Source: Panulirus ornatus
Lineage: Eukaryota; Arthropoda; Malacostraca; Decapoda; Palinuridae
DNA: 64,000 bases
NCBI RefSeq assembly: GCF_036320965.1
Contig: NC_092234.1
Location: forward strand, 26,670,189-26,734,188
Reading direction: 5' to 3'
Shown: positions 32,515-44,204 of the stretch, piece by piece
Numbering within the stretch: the stretch's first letter is position 1
How the letters are laid out: the number at the start of each line of letters is the position of its first letter
Translations under genes and position numbers: made by a program
Notes under the pieces: model-generated
Seen by the model: the letters and a program-made list of their open reading frames with translations, nothing else
Told to the model about the DNA's origin: nothing
Database searches by the model: none

Positions 32515-34065
32515 CTCCCCCCTGACGTGACGGGTGTTCTTGCGACCTACCTCACCCCTGATCGTGACGTGGGTTCTTGCAGACCTACCTCACCCTGACG
32601 TGACGTGGGTTCTTGCGACCTACCTCACCCCTGCGTGACCGTGGGTTCTTGCAGGACCTTACCTCGCCCCTGACGTGACGTGGGTTCTTGCAGAAAATAC
32701 CTCACCCCTGCGTGGACGTGGGGTTCTTGCAGACCTACCTCACCCGACGTGACATGGGTTCTGGCAGACCTCCCTCGCCGCCTGACGTGACGTGGGTTCT
32801 TGCAGTCCTTTTTACCTCACCCTGAGTGCGTGGGTTTTGGCTGACTTACCTCACCCTGACGTGACGTGGGTTTTGCTGGACTACCTCACCCTGACGTGAC
32901 GTGGGTTCTTGCAGACCTACCTCGCCCCCTGGACGTGGCGTTGGGTTCTTGCAGACCTACCTCCCCTGGACGTGGACGTGGGTTCTTGCCAGACTACCTC
33001 ACCCCTGACGTGGAAGTGGGTTTGCAGACCTACCTCCACCCCTGACGTGGACGTGGGTTCTTGCAGACCTACCTGCCCCTGGATGACACGCTGTTCGACG
33101 TGGGTTCTTGCAGCCTACCTCACCCCTATCGTTGACGTGGGTCCTTGCAGACTACCTCACCCTGAACCCCCCCCCAACCCCCCATGCGAGGGTTCTTGCA
33201 GACTACTCACCCCTGGACGTGACGTGGGTTCTTGAGACCTACCTCACCCCTGACGTGTCGTGGGTTCCTGCAGACCCTACCTCTCCCCTGAGTGACGTGG
33301 TTTCTTTTGAGACTACCTCACCTGACGTGCCGTGGTTTCCTGCCGACTACCTCACCCTGGACGTTGGACGTGGGTCTTGCAGACTTAACCTCGCCCCCTG
33401 AAGTGCGTGGGTTCTTTGCAGGACCTACCGCACCCCTGAACGTGGACGTGGTTTCTTGCAGACCCTACTCGCACCCCTGACGTGACGTGGGTTCTTGCAG
33501 ACCTACCTCACCCATGTCGTGACGTAGGTTCTTGCAGATCCTACTCTCCAAAGAAGTGGACGTGGTTTCTTGCAGACCTACTCACCAAAGACGTGATCTT
33601 GGGTTCTTGCGACTACCTACACCCTGATCGTGACTTTTGGTTCTTGCAGACCTACCTCGCCCTGACGTGGAGTGGGTCTTGCAGACCTACCTCACCCCTG
33701 TCGTGATGGGTTCTTGCAAAGACCTACTCACCCCTGAGTGACGTGGGTTCTTTGCAGACCTACTCGCCCCTGACGTGTACTTGGGTTCTTGCTGAACTAC
33801 CTCAGCCCTGGACGTGACGTGGTTCTTGCAGACCTACTCGCCCCTGCGTGACGTGGGTTTTGCAGGAACTACCTCGCCCTGGACGTGACGTGGGTTTCTG
33901 GCAGACCGACCTCTCCCCTGACGTGCGTGGGTTCTTGCAGACCTACTCACCCCTGACGTGAGTGGTTCTTACTGCCCTCCATCGCCAATGATGTGACGTG
34001 GGTTCTTGCTGCCCCTCCTTCGCCAATGATGTGACGTGGCTCTCTGGACCCTTACATCGCCATTG
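32515..34065 (+). repeat. 37-bp minisatellite, about 41 units (left arm)
   Basis: The unit reads approximately gacctacctcacccctgacg + tgacgtgggttcttgca (37 bp). Units vary by single-base indels and by a/g exchange at ctca/ctcg. Both ends decay into degenerate units (ccatcgccaatgatgtgacg near 33,990). Each unit carries overlapping TGACGT and ACGTG motifs. The open frames through it (repeated VLADLP peptides) are a by-product of the repeat. Confidence 0.92.
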
Positions 34066-36113
34066 AAGTTACATAGCGCGTGCTTTCTGCCTGGATCTAC
34101 ACGTCGGACCAGCCATGCTGGGTAGACCAGCGCGTTTCTTTCTCCTCGTCTGTAGGTCCTCGGTCTGGTTGTTATAACGATGGTCGGCCCTCCGCTGAGC
34201 AATTGCCAGCGTTTGTCAACTCCTCTCTTCTCATTTGCTGAAAAAGTGATTTGTTTTTTATCAGGAAACATCTGTATCTTCAGGGGTAATATAGTATCAG
34301 GCTTACGGATGGGTCTGACTTCACAAATATTGAACTTATTTATTTGATAGCATCATAATAGATATTCACTAAAGGATTTTTTCTTCTTCTTGATTAGAAC
34401 ATTTTTACTTTTTTTTCGTGGCTTGCAGATGATGTAATGATTCTTGGCTGATATATGGAAGATTTTGGACTGTTTTTGATCTAACAGTTCATTCTAGAAA
34501 TTATTGGCCTTATACCTATGTTGAACGCTTGTCTTTTCCCCCAGCATGAGACAAACGTTGTTTCAGTGTAGTGGTATCAGCAACATATCTTTTCGTTCAT
34601 TTTACATGACAGTCGCCATACTGTGCGTTGTTGAAGACACCATGTGGTTTAACACCTTGGGCACGCGGCAGGTCTTAGTGCGCGCTGGCACGACCATTTA
34701 AAAACGACAGCACGATTATATGCAATGATGACTGTCGTAGGCTCCTCAAGGATCGTCCCGTCATTAGATCAAGGGTAACTGTGGAATTGTGGTATGAATA
34801 GTAGTTAGTAATCCTATTATGGGCGGTAAAGAGGCAAGAGACAGGTTCGTTCACAGTGAGCACTAAAGCCTTAGGCTCATAGAAGGTAGTCTTAATGACA
34901 GTTCATCGGGTCACATACAGTTATCGCCTGTGCTCTCCATGCACCATCCTTGCCCTTGAGCTTGGAGGGTATCGTCCTCCAGGACCTTCGGAAGCAATGG
35001 GAGTGTGGCAGCTCGATGTTAGTGAATACATTCTACGAGAAGAGCACGTGTAAGACGACCCTCGCGGTTTCATGCGTGTTACACGTCAACATGACTGTGT
35101 CGCGTTCCCTCCCTCGACTTGTTATGATGGTAATGCAAACAACTGATGTTCCTGGTCTGCACCACAGCTGGCACGTTTCTTTCCACGGCTTTGCAAGGCT
35201 ATGGTCAATGTTTTCAAATGCTTTCCCTGAGAATTTTGTCTTTTCTTCTAGACTACAGTATTTGACCACTCAATTATTACCTCGTAGATTGCTGGAGTGA
35301 ATACGTTTCAAAACACCTGATTCTCTTTTGGTACTTCATTTTGATGTTAATTTGGTTGAAAAGATGGGAGGGAGAAGTTAAAGGAATAATAAAGGTAATT
35401 GGCACGAGTTGAAATAACACACTCAAGCCTCATGTTACCTTCGAGCCCAAAGGAATATTCGCGAAGTTTACCACTGTTTACAAAATGTTCCAGGGTTCGT
35501 TAATCTGCGCTGGGAATTCATTAGAAACTTAGAGATGAAGAAAGATTTCATTTATATCCCGTCATTTTCTCTCCTAGGTTCTCGTTGCTGTGATGTCTGT
35601 AGTCTCTCGGGAAAGCGGGGTTCGTTCCTGGAGTCTGCAAGGCCTGCATCAGTGTAATGAGAGGTGGGTCGTCATGTTGCAGCATACACTGGATTTAGAA
35701 CCAGTCAAAACACAGGATGCCCCAGAGCTGCGTGGGCTCAGAAACTCTTCAGGCAGGAAGCTCAGCCCAGTCACCCCAGCAGCCGCCGTGCCTACGCACA
35801 CGCTACACACACTCATCACACACTCACACACACTACCACACACAACTAACAGCTCAGTGGGGTCGTGCTCACGTGTGGGGGACTGGGGGTAGGCAGGCAG
35901 GCAGGATAAGCCGCTCCCTATTGAGGGGATCCCATCACTGCCATCCCCAGGCTATTTCACGTCCATGAATTGCCACCAAAACTCTGAGAAGGTCATCACT
36001 TATAAGAGCGGCTCCAGTTGGAGGATATTGCTACAGTTTACAAGTATTTACGTCAAAGGTTACCTTCCAGAATCGTGCAAAATTCAAAAAAATATCACGT
36101 CCGAGAAGGGCGT

Positions 36114-36115
<2 letters not shown>
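34066..36115. other. Single-copy DNA next to the palindrome centre (left)
   Basis: No recognised repeat apart from a short (CACA)n near 35,800-35,845. A 116-codon open frame at 34,950-35,300 (+) has no recognisable domain, and its mirror (37,032-37,265, -) keeps only the last part. Mirrored at 36,212-38,295. Confidence 0.5.
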
Positions 36116-36154
<39 letters not shown>

Positions 36155-36210
36155 ATTTATATATATATATATAATGTGGGTTGTGTGTGTGTGTGTGTTG
36201 TGTGTGTGTA
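36116..36210. repeat. Palindrome centre: (CA)n-(TA)n-(TG)n
   Basis: About 18 CA units, then ataatttatatatatatata, then imperfect TG repeats, with matching single-copy sequence turning around at about 36,162. No sequencing-adapter-like sequence is visible between the arms. Confidence 0.9.
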
Positions 36211-36211
36211 C

Positions 36212-38299
36212 ACGCGCTTTCGGACGTGAATTTTTTTGATATTTTGGCACGATTCTGGAAGGTAACTTTGACGTAAATACTTGTAAATGTTGCACGATAT
36301 CCTCCCAAAACTAGGAGCCGCTCTTTAAGTGATGACCTTCTCTTTGGTGGGCAATTTCAATGGACGTGGAAAATAGCCTGGGGATGGCGGGAGGGATCCC
36401 CTTATAGGGAGCGGCTTTCCTGCCTGGCCTTGCTGACCCCCAGCTCCCCCAATCGTGAGGCACGACCCACGTGAGGCTGAGTGGATCTATAATGGTGTGT
36501 GTGTGTGTGTGTGTGTGGTGTGTGTGGTGTGTTGTGTGTGTGCGTAGGCACGGGCGGCTGGCTGGGTGACTGGCTGGGCTTCCTGCGCTGAAGAGTGTCT
36601 GAGCCCACGCAGCTTCTGGGCATCTGTGTTTGTTGGTTCTATATCAGTGTATGCTGCAACATGACGACCATCCCTCATTACACTGATGCAGCCTGCAGGA
36701 CTCCCAGGTAACTAATCTCCTTCTTATCCCGAGAGTGCTTACAGACATCATAGCAACGAGGAACCTAGGAGAGAAATGATCGGGGATATAAATGTAATCT
36801 TTCTTCATATCTAAGTTCTAATCATTTCCAGCGCAGATTAACGAAACCTGAAATTTTGTACAGTGGTAAGTCTTTCGTCGATATTTCCTTTGGGCTCGAA
36901 GGTAACTTGAGGCTTGAGTGTGTTATTTCAACTCTTGCCAGATTTACCTTTATTATACCCGTTACTCTCCCTCATCTTTCACATTAACATCAAATGAAAG
37001 TCCAAAAGGATACAGGTGTTTGAAACGTATCTCAACCCAGCAATTTACGAGGTAATATTGATGTGGTCAAATACTGTAGTCTGAAGAAAAGAAAAAGACA
37101 AAATTCTCTGGGAAAAGCATTTGAAAACATGACCATGCCTTGCCAGAAGCCGTGGATAAGAAACGTGCCAGTTGTGGTGCAGACTGGAACTTCAGTGTTT
37201 GCATTTACGCTCATAACAAGTCGGAGTGAGGGATTGCGCGACACAGTCTGTTGGAGGTGTAACACGCATGAAAAACAGCGGGGTCGGTACTACAGTGCTC
37301 TTTCTCAGTAGATATTCACTAACTTCTGAGCTGCAACATTCCATTGCTTCCGAAGGTCCTGGTGGACGTTACCTCCAAGCTCAAGGGCATAGGTATGGTG
37401 CATGGAGGAGCGCACAGGGCGATAACTGTATGTGACTCGTATGAACGTCATTAAGACTACGTTCTATGAGCCTAAGGTTTTAGTGCTCACTGTGAACGAA
37501 ACTCTGTCTCTTGCTCTTTACCGCCCATAAATAGGGATTATATCTACTATTCATACCACAATTCACAGTTACCCTTGGATTATGGACGGGACGATCATTT
37601 GAGGTGCCTACGACGTCATCAATGCATTTAATCGGGCTGTCGTTGTTTAATGGTCGTGCATCGCGCTCTAAGGACGTGCCGGTCGGACCAAAGGTGTTAC
37701 CCACATGGTGTCTTCAACAACGCACAGTATGGCGGACTGTCATGAAAAATGATACGAAAAGATTGTATGGCTGAACCAACTACACAATGGAAACAAACGT
37801 TGTCGCATGTGGGGGAACAGAAAGCGTTCAACATAGGGATATATGGCCATAATTTCTAGAATGAACTGTTAGGATCAAAAACAGTTTTCCAAAACGCTTC
37901 GGATCAGCAGAATTCATTACCATCCATCTGCAAGTCTCGAAAAAAAAGTAAATGTTTTTAATCAAGAAGAAGAAAAAAAAATCCCTTAGTGAATTCATAT
38001 TATGATGCTATCAATAAATACGGTTCAATAATTTTGAAGTCGGACCATCGTAAGCTTGCTACTATATTACCCCTGAAGGATACAGAAGTATCTCTGATAA
38101 AAATAACTATTCACCTTTTTCAGCAAATGATGAGAGAGGAGGAGTGACAAACGCTGGGCAAAGTGCTCAGCGGAGGGGGCGTCGTCGTTGAGAAATCAAA
38201 CAGTTACCAGAAGACCTACAGACGAGGAGAAGAGAAGAAACGCTCGGTGGTTTCCCCAGCATGTGGTCCGAGTCGTAGATCCAGGCAGAAAGCACGCGC
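36212..38299. other. Single-copy DNA next to the palindrome centre (right)
   Basis: The reverse complement of 34,066-36,115, with a (GT)n stretch at about 36,495-36,541. No gene is recognised. Confidence 0.55.
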
Positions 38300-39885
38300 T
38301 ATTGTAACTTCAATGGCGAGGTAGGTCCAGAGGAGCCCACGTCAACATCAATTGGGTGGGAGGGCAGCATGAACCCGTCACATCATTGGCGAGGGAGGGC
38401 AGTAAAGAACCCACGTCACGTCAGGGGTGGAGTAGCGTCTGCAAAGAACCCACGTCACGTTCAGGGGAGAGGTAGGTCCTGGCAAGAAACCACGTCACGT
38501 CAGGGGCGAGGTAGGTCTGAAAGATACCACGTCACGTCAGGGCGAGGTATGTCTGCAAGAATCCACGTTCACGTCAGGGGTTGAGGTTCGGTCTGCTAGA
38601 ACCCAAGTCACGTCAGGTGGCGAGGGTAGGTCTGCCAAGAACCCACGTCACGGTCAGGGGTGAGGTAGGTCTGCAAGAACCCACGTCACGTCAGGGGTGA
38701 GGTAGGTCTGCAAGAACCCACGTCACGCTGGGGCGAGGTAGGTCTGCAAGTACCCACGTCACGTCAGTGGGTTGAGGTAGGTCGCAAGACCCAAGTTACG
38801 TCTTTGTGTGAGGTAGGTTTGCAAGAAACCACGTCACTGTCTTTGGTGGGTAGGTCTGCAAGAAACCACGTCACGTCAGGGGTGAGGTAGGTCTGCAAGA
38901 ACCTCGTCACGTCAGGGGTGAGGTAGGTCTGCAAGAACCCAAGTCACGTCAGGGTGAGGTTATGGTCTGCAAGAACCCACGTCACGTCAGGGTCGAGGTA
39001 AGTCTGCAAGAACCCCCGTCACGTTCAGGGGTGAAGGTAGGTCTGCAGGAAACCACGTCACGTCAGGGGTGAGATAGGTCTGCAAGAAACCACGTCCACG
39101 TCAGGGGTGAGGTAGGTCTGCGAGGAACCCACGTCACGTCTAGGGGTGAGGTTGGTTGCATAGAACCCACGTCACGTCAGGGGTGAGGTAGGATCTGCAA
39201 GAACCCACGTCACGTCAGGGGTGAGGTAGTCTGCAAGATAACCACGTCACGGTAGGGGTGAGGTAGGTCTGCAAGAACCCCAGTCACGTCAGGGGCGAGG
39301 TAGGTTGGTCTGTCAAGAACCACTGTCACTTCAGGGGTTGAGTTTAGGTCGCAAGAACCCACGTCACGTCAGGGGTTGAGGTAGGTCTGCGAAGAACCCA
39401 CGTACGTCAGGGTGAGGTTTTAGGTCGGCAAGAACCCACGCCACGTCAGGGGGCGTGGTAGGTCCTGCAAGAACCCACGTAACGTCAGGGGTGAGGTAGG
39501 TCTGCAAGAACCACGGGTCACGTCAGGGGTGAGGTAAGTCTGCAAGAACCCCACGTCACGTCAGGGGTGGGTAGGTCTGCAAGACCCACGTCACGTCAGG
39601 GGGCGAGGGATGGTCTGCAAGAATCCATGTACACGTCAGGGGTGTGGTAGGTCTGCAAGAACCCACGGCACGTCAGGGGTGAGGTAGTTCTGCAAGGGAA
39701 CCCACGTCACGTCTGGGGGAGGTAGGTCTGCAAGAACCCAGTCACGTCACGGGGTGAGGTTTAGGTCTGCAAGAACCCACGTCCGTCAGGGGGTGAGGTA
39801 GGTCTGCAAGAACCCACGTCACGTCAGGGGTGAGGTTGGTCTGCAAGAACCCACGTCACGTCAGGGGTTGAGGTTGGTCTGGATA
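38300..39885 (-). repeat. 37-bp minisatellite, about 42 units (right arm)
   Basis: The reverse complement of the left-arm array: units of tgcaagaacccacgtcacgt + caggggtgaggtaggtc. The array length nearly equals that of the left arm, and degenerate edge units (cacatcattggcgagggagg) are mirrored too. Confidence 0.92.
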
Positions 39886-40690
39886 GTGGCCTGAACCATT
39901 AACCTCGGCATCACCTTTCACCTTCTTCCTGTCGTCTGTTGAGCCGGTGAGCCTTGTTCTTTGGAGGACGGATCCGGGAATTGATGAGTCCATCTGGCAA
40001 ATGTAGTGTTTTTTTTCCTTTTCCGCCAGTATGGGAGAATCAGTTTTGTTGACTTTAGGAAATACAAGCGACCGCACGAAGTTGTTGCATGTTTGATATA
40101 TGCAATGTTTGTGCTTGCGGCGTGGTGTGTGTGTCGTGTGTGTGTGTGTGTGGTGTGTGTCGTGTGTGTGTGTGTATGTAGTGTGTGCTATATCATTGTG
40201 CCCATCAGGTTTAAACTCCCTCTATCTATACCATTACGTTTTGCCATTAGGACATGGCTAGCTCGTAGTGCCTACGTTAGCGAAGGTCAGAGGGTATGAG
40301 GACTCGTGTGAGATACATATCTCAAGTGTTACGTTATTATGAGGAGAGTGGCTGCGTGTGTTCCTCTGCACACACTCCCCAGTACTCCATATTCTGTGCA
40401 TTCTTCCCTTCCCCAAGCTCAACTCCAAACAACACACTCTCCCCTCACAAGAAACGACCCCCTCGCACGCCCTCCTCTCCAAAGTCCCTCCCCCTAAAAA
40501 TGGTCTTTCCCCTCCCCAGACACCCCACCCATTCACGAACCATCACACTCCAGACTCCCACCTTGTTGGTGGCCTGTGTGATTGCCCTGGCCGTAGTGGC
40601 CTGTGTTGACCTAGTTTACTCAATCACAACAGTTAATGTAGTTCTTGCTAGGAAGTTACTTATAAAGATCCTTCATCTTCAGGTTATATA

Positions 40691-40721
<31 letters not shown>

Positions 40722-43700
40722 ATATTTATTTATATTATATTATATATACGGGCACGGGCATCACCACTATTGAATATTAGCCAGTATATTTATAGACACC
40801 AACCCCCCAAACTATAATTTTTTCATATTCTTACTGATTCTCTTGTTCACGTTTTTCTATTGTGCCATCTGATTGATCGCTTTTCCTCCCATCTCATTCA
40901 GTTTCTCGCCAGATCCTGGACTGCATTTCACATTTCCTCTTACCACTATATGGTCGATGTATGCTACTAAGCTCCCCTCTCTTCTCTGTAGCTTTGGTGC
41001 TTAACTAAAGAATTTTATCGTTGTTGGACTTCCTCTACCAGATCTATTTTGCTTCCTTATATGGTGGATGATAACACTACACCGGCCTCACATATGTCAA
41101 ACAGGTCTGAACACACGCCTGTCCATGAAGTTCAAGGCGATCTTATGATTGTACCGGTAAGTGGGGTTACATCCCTTGACAATTTCTGTATGTACATTTC
41201 TGGCGACAGAATATTCTTTTAATTGCTGCTCCACAAGGTAAAAGTTTAATAAGGTTGTCTATTCACTACGTTCTATTTCCATACGTTTTCCAGTGGGCTG
41301 ATCGTTATCGACATTTATATGTGAAGAGTCTGAACAATCGTCCTTCTGTTTGGTGGTCCGACCCAGAACATACTTATTTCTCTCAAAAATTCTGGCTTCG
41401 TTGCGATCATTACCCTGATATGGTGGCGTGAATTCCTTCTGGTATAGGCAGGAGTGGCAGCCGCTCTTTGGATGGAACCGTCGAACATTAAGGAACGATT
41501 TTGCCTAGTTCGAAAACAATTTGCGCATTGATATGCCGTTATATATCCTTGGTCCCTTTCGTTTAGGTTGTCTTCGATCACTTTATGTATATAAACCCCA
41601 GATTATTTGTAACCAGGGTTTCATTTCTCTGGATCTTGTTGTTTTCCTTTCTGTGGCCTCTTGTTTATAGCACTTATCCATTCTCGTCCTGACAATCTTT
41701 TTCCAGTAGGATTATATCCTGTGTTTTTCACAATGATAATTGTCTGTAATTCAATTCCGAAAATGCGTTTCCTGTACCTAGACACAATCCCTCCTCTTCC
41801 ATTCCCTTTGTATCATTCCTTTCAAAGCCGCGTATTTCAATCAACGTATAAGAGGCCTGTCTGAGTTTCTGCTGCACACTCGTCAGTGTGTAAGGTGAAG
41901 ATATCGTTTGGGTGGGAATTACTACAAGGACTTAGTATGATGAGGGGGCTTATGCATAGCACTTCTGAAGACTCAACTGTTTTTGTGATCTTTATTGCTC
42001 TGTTTGTAGGGAAGTGATAAACACCAAATATGTCCTTCTCTCTTCTGACTCCTGTATAACCACCAGTTTATTTAGGATATTCTTATCCTTGGTGTGACTC
42101 AATGGATCAGTGTTGGAATTTCCTTTGCTTGTCACTTTTTTTAAATACATCCCTTTTTCGTTATTCTGCCCGATTATCTTTGTTTTCACTTAAACGTTTG
42201 CAGAAGAACCTACCTGACTGTCGGGCTTTAGTATTCTTCTCCACAGAAAGCCTCGACTTATCATGGCTTGTTGACCTGACTTCAACACCCTTTTCTTGTA
42301 ATTTACTTTCTTCACCGTCTACCATCACAGGGAACCATGCGTTTATCAGCACATCAAAATCCTGCTCCTTCTACAGCATTGTGGTTTTAGATTTATCTTT
42401 AAAATAGGGTTGAAATCTTTAGAATTTCTCACTTTTATACCCTGTTACAGTCGAGTTCCTCTTTGATTCCGTGTTATTTCCTGGCTATCGAGTACTCAGA
42501 CTCAAGCACTCGGAGTGATCACTCCCGCCAAAGGGAACCCCTTAGATGGATCCTGTAATTTTCCAAAAAACTGGTGTTCATGATTAAGGTCCAGTAATTG
42601 GTGGGTTATTTGGCCCTTTGATTCCCGTGGGTACAGCGACGTAATGGAACCGTTCTCCTGAACACATTCTAGAGAGCTTTACGTCTCCATGTCTCACTTC
42701 GCGTGTTGATCAACATTTCAGCAAATTTTTCCCTGTGGCTGAGACCTTAATCATTAAGACCTTCCCATCACCACAGAGAGCTTGCCTACCGCCTTCTGCA
42801 TCATCCTGACTGTACCTTCGGTATCGACACTGTACATCTGATCGGTTTAATATTCTTCACTGGGGGTTTTGTTATTACGAAACCACAAAGAGCGCCGGGA
42901 TTTTACGCATTTTTTCCCCATCGTATAAAGTCTGGAGGGTCCAGTCCCCACGAGTAAGCTTTTGAATCTTTGTGCTTCCTCTTACTAAAAGGAACATATT
43001 CCTCTTCCTCTCGTTGGCTCTCTTTATCTTCTTGGACTACCCTGCTCCTCTGCATCCTTTTGGAAATAATCTAACATGAGTCAGCACCTTGTTAAACTTC
43101 GTTCAGTAACATCCTGTAACAAGTGGACTGATGTTCTGTTAGCAATCAATGGGTCGAGTTCCTTATCCTTTGCTCATCTAACTCCCAGCTACACTTATGC
43201 TCACCACTGTAATTCCTCCTCTAAAACTTTGCGGGTACTTTGTCAATGGCTTAGGTCATTCGTTTCTCAATGTGTTAAGTAAATGTACTCAAGGGTTTTT
43301 GTCATCGTATCGGATAGGCTTTAAATATCGTACTATGGGTTTAAGTTTCTACGGTGCATTTGAATATCTTGTTTTCCTTTTGCTTTGCCTTAAAAACAAT
43401 TACGAAAACTCTTGATTGGTTAAGCATGCGTGCTGCTCTGACGCTTCGGTGTCTTTACTGCTTCTTAACGGCAAGCTTACGTCCACACGATATTTTCATA
43501 CCCTTGTTGGTCCACTCGGTCCCAGAGATTTGTACTTCCCGGACAAAAATTGTAAACAATTTCGCGTTTATTTTCCTTTTGTCAATCATATCCTATAGAC
43601 AGAGTGTAGTCCTCTTTCTCGCTACACTAATCACTGCTATATATCTGTCTCCGGTCTTATCTTCTATATCTGGCCCACAGCCTCCTTGAAACCTACGTCC

Positions 43701-44204
43701 CCTCCGTCGTACCCAAAACTGGTCTTCTGCCTAGTAGTTGCCCTTGCGTCTCGGTGCTTTTATAACTCAACGTTCGGAACCTGTTTTATATTGCTTCTGA
43801 TCTACCTTTTCAAAGACAGGTGAGCATTTCGTGACAGACCTGGACGTAAACTTAGCACATCTTTTGTACTCTAAATACCTGCAACACATTGTTTTCTCTA
43901 TGCTGGCAGGCTCAGTCACTGGACAAGATATTCCTCATAGATGCCTAGACATTTTATAAAGTATAAGAAGGATGAGCAGGTACAGAAACTAAACCAAGAA
44001 CATACATGCATGTAAGGAGTTTTGGATATTGGAAGTAGTTGTAGAAAAACTTGCCTGTTGTAGGGGGCTGTTTGTAGTTGCGGAAACGTGAATGAACCCA
44101 CTCTGATCTCCTTGATTCATTTGATCAGATACACTGAATAACTTACATACACACACCCCACCCACCCACCACACACGCACACACATATATATTATATATA
44201 TTAC
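39886..44204. other. Single-copy DNA and microsatellites in the right arm
   Basis: The reverse complement of 28,146-32,514. Contains (TG)n at about 40,120-40,180, (TA)n at about 40,685-40,748 and a (CACC)n/(CA)n stretch at about 44,150-44,180. No gene is recognised. Confidence 0.55.

Larger units (their letters stand above)
20328..36162 (+). repeat. Left arm of giant inverted repeat (about 15.8 kb)
   Basis: It mirrors 36,163-51,521 in order and orientation. Landmark pairs: ttataattgtggcgggaggt at 20,328 with ccaccaattataa ending at 51,521; the LINE head-to-head junction at 23,440/23,441 with 48,377/48,378; module B at 25,172 and 46,428; agccccctactaac at about 28,304 with the tagggggctgtttg block at about 44,069; minisatellite 32,515-34,065 with 38,300-39,885; gtgtac at about 36,113 with gtacac at about 36,210. 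Differences are mostly small indels and substitutions. The left arm is about 480 bp longer, largely because of a corrupted segment at 25,660-26,540. Confidence 0.93.

Noticed and set aside
32909..33706. Open frames encoding a repetitive peptide (VLADLP / CRPTSP-type units) in the minisatellite
   Set aside because: The 37-bp unit is not a multiple of 3, so all frames rotate through the same peptides. The frames are a by-product of the tandem DNA repeat, and the mirror array breaks them differently.
34950..35300. 116-codon plus-strand open frame next to the palindrome centre
   Set aside because: The mirror frame (37,032-37,265) shares only the C-terminal part because of indels. No family is recognisable and there are no convincing splice sites.
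38300..39885. Regularly spaced repeats that could suggest a CRISPR array
   Set aside because: The units are directly adjacent with no unique spacers, there are no cas genes, and the surroundings are eukaryotic retrotransposons.
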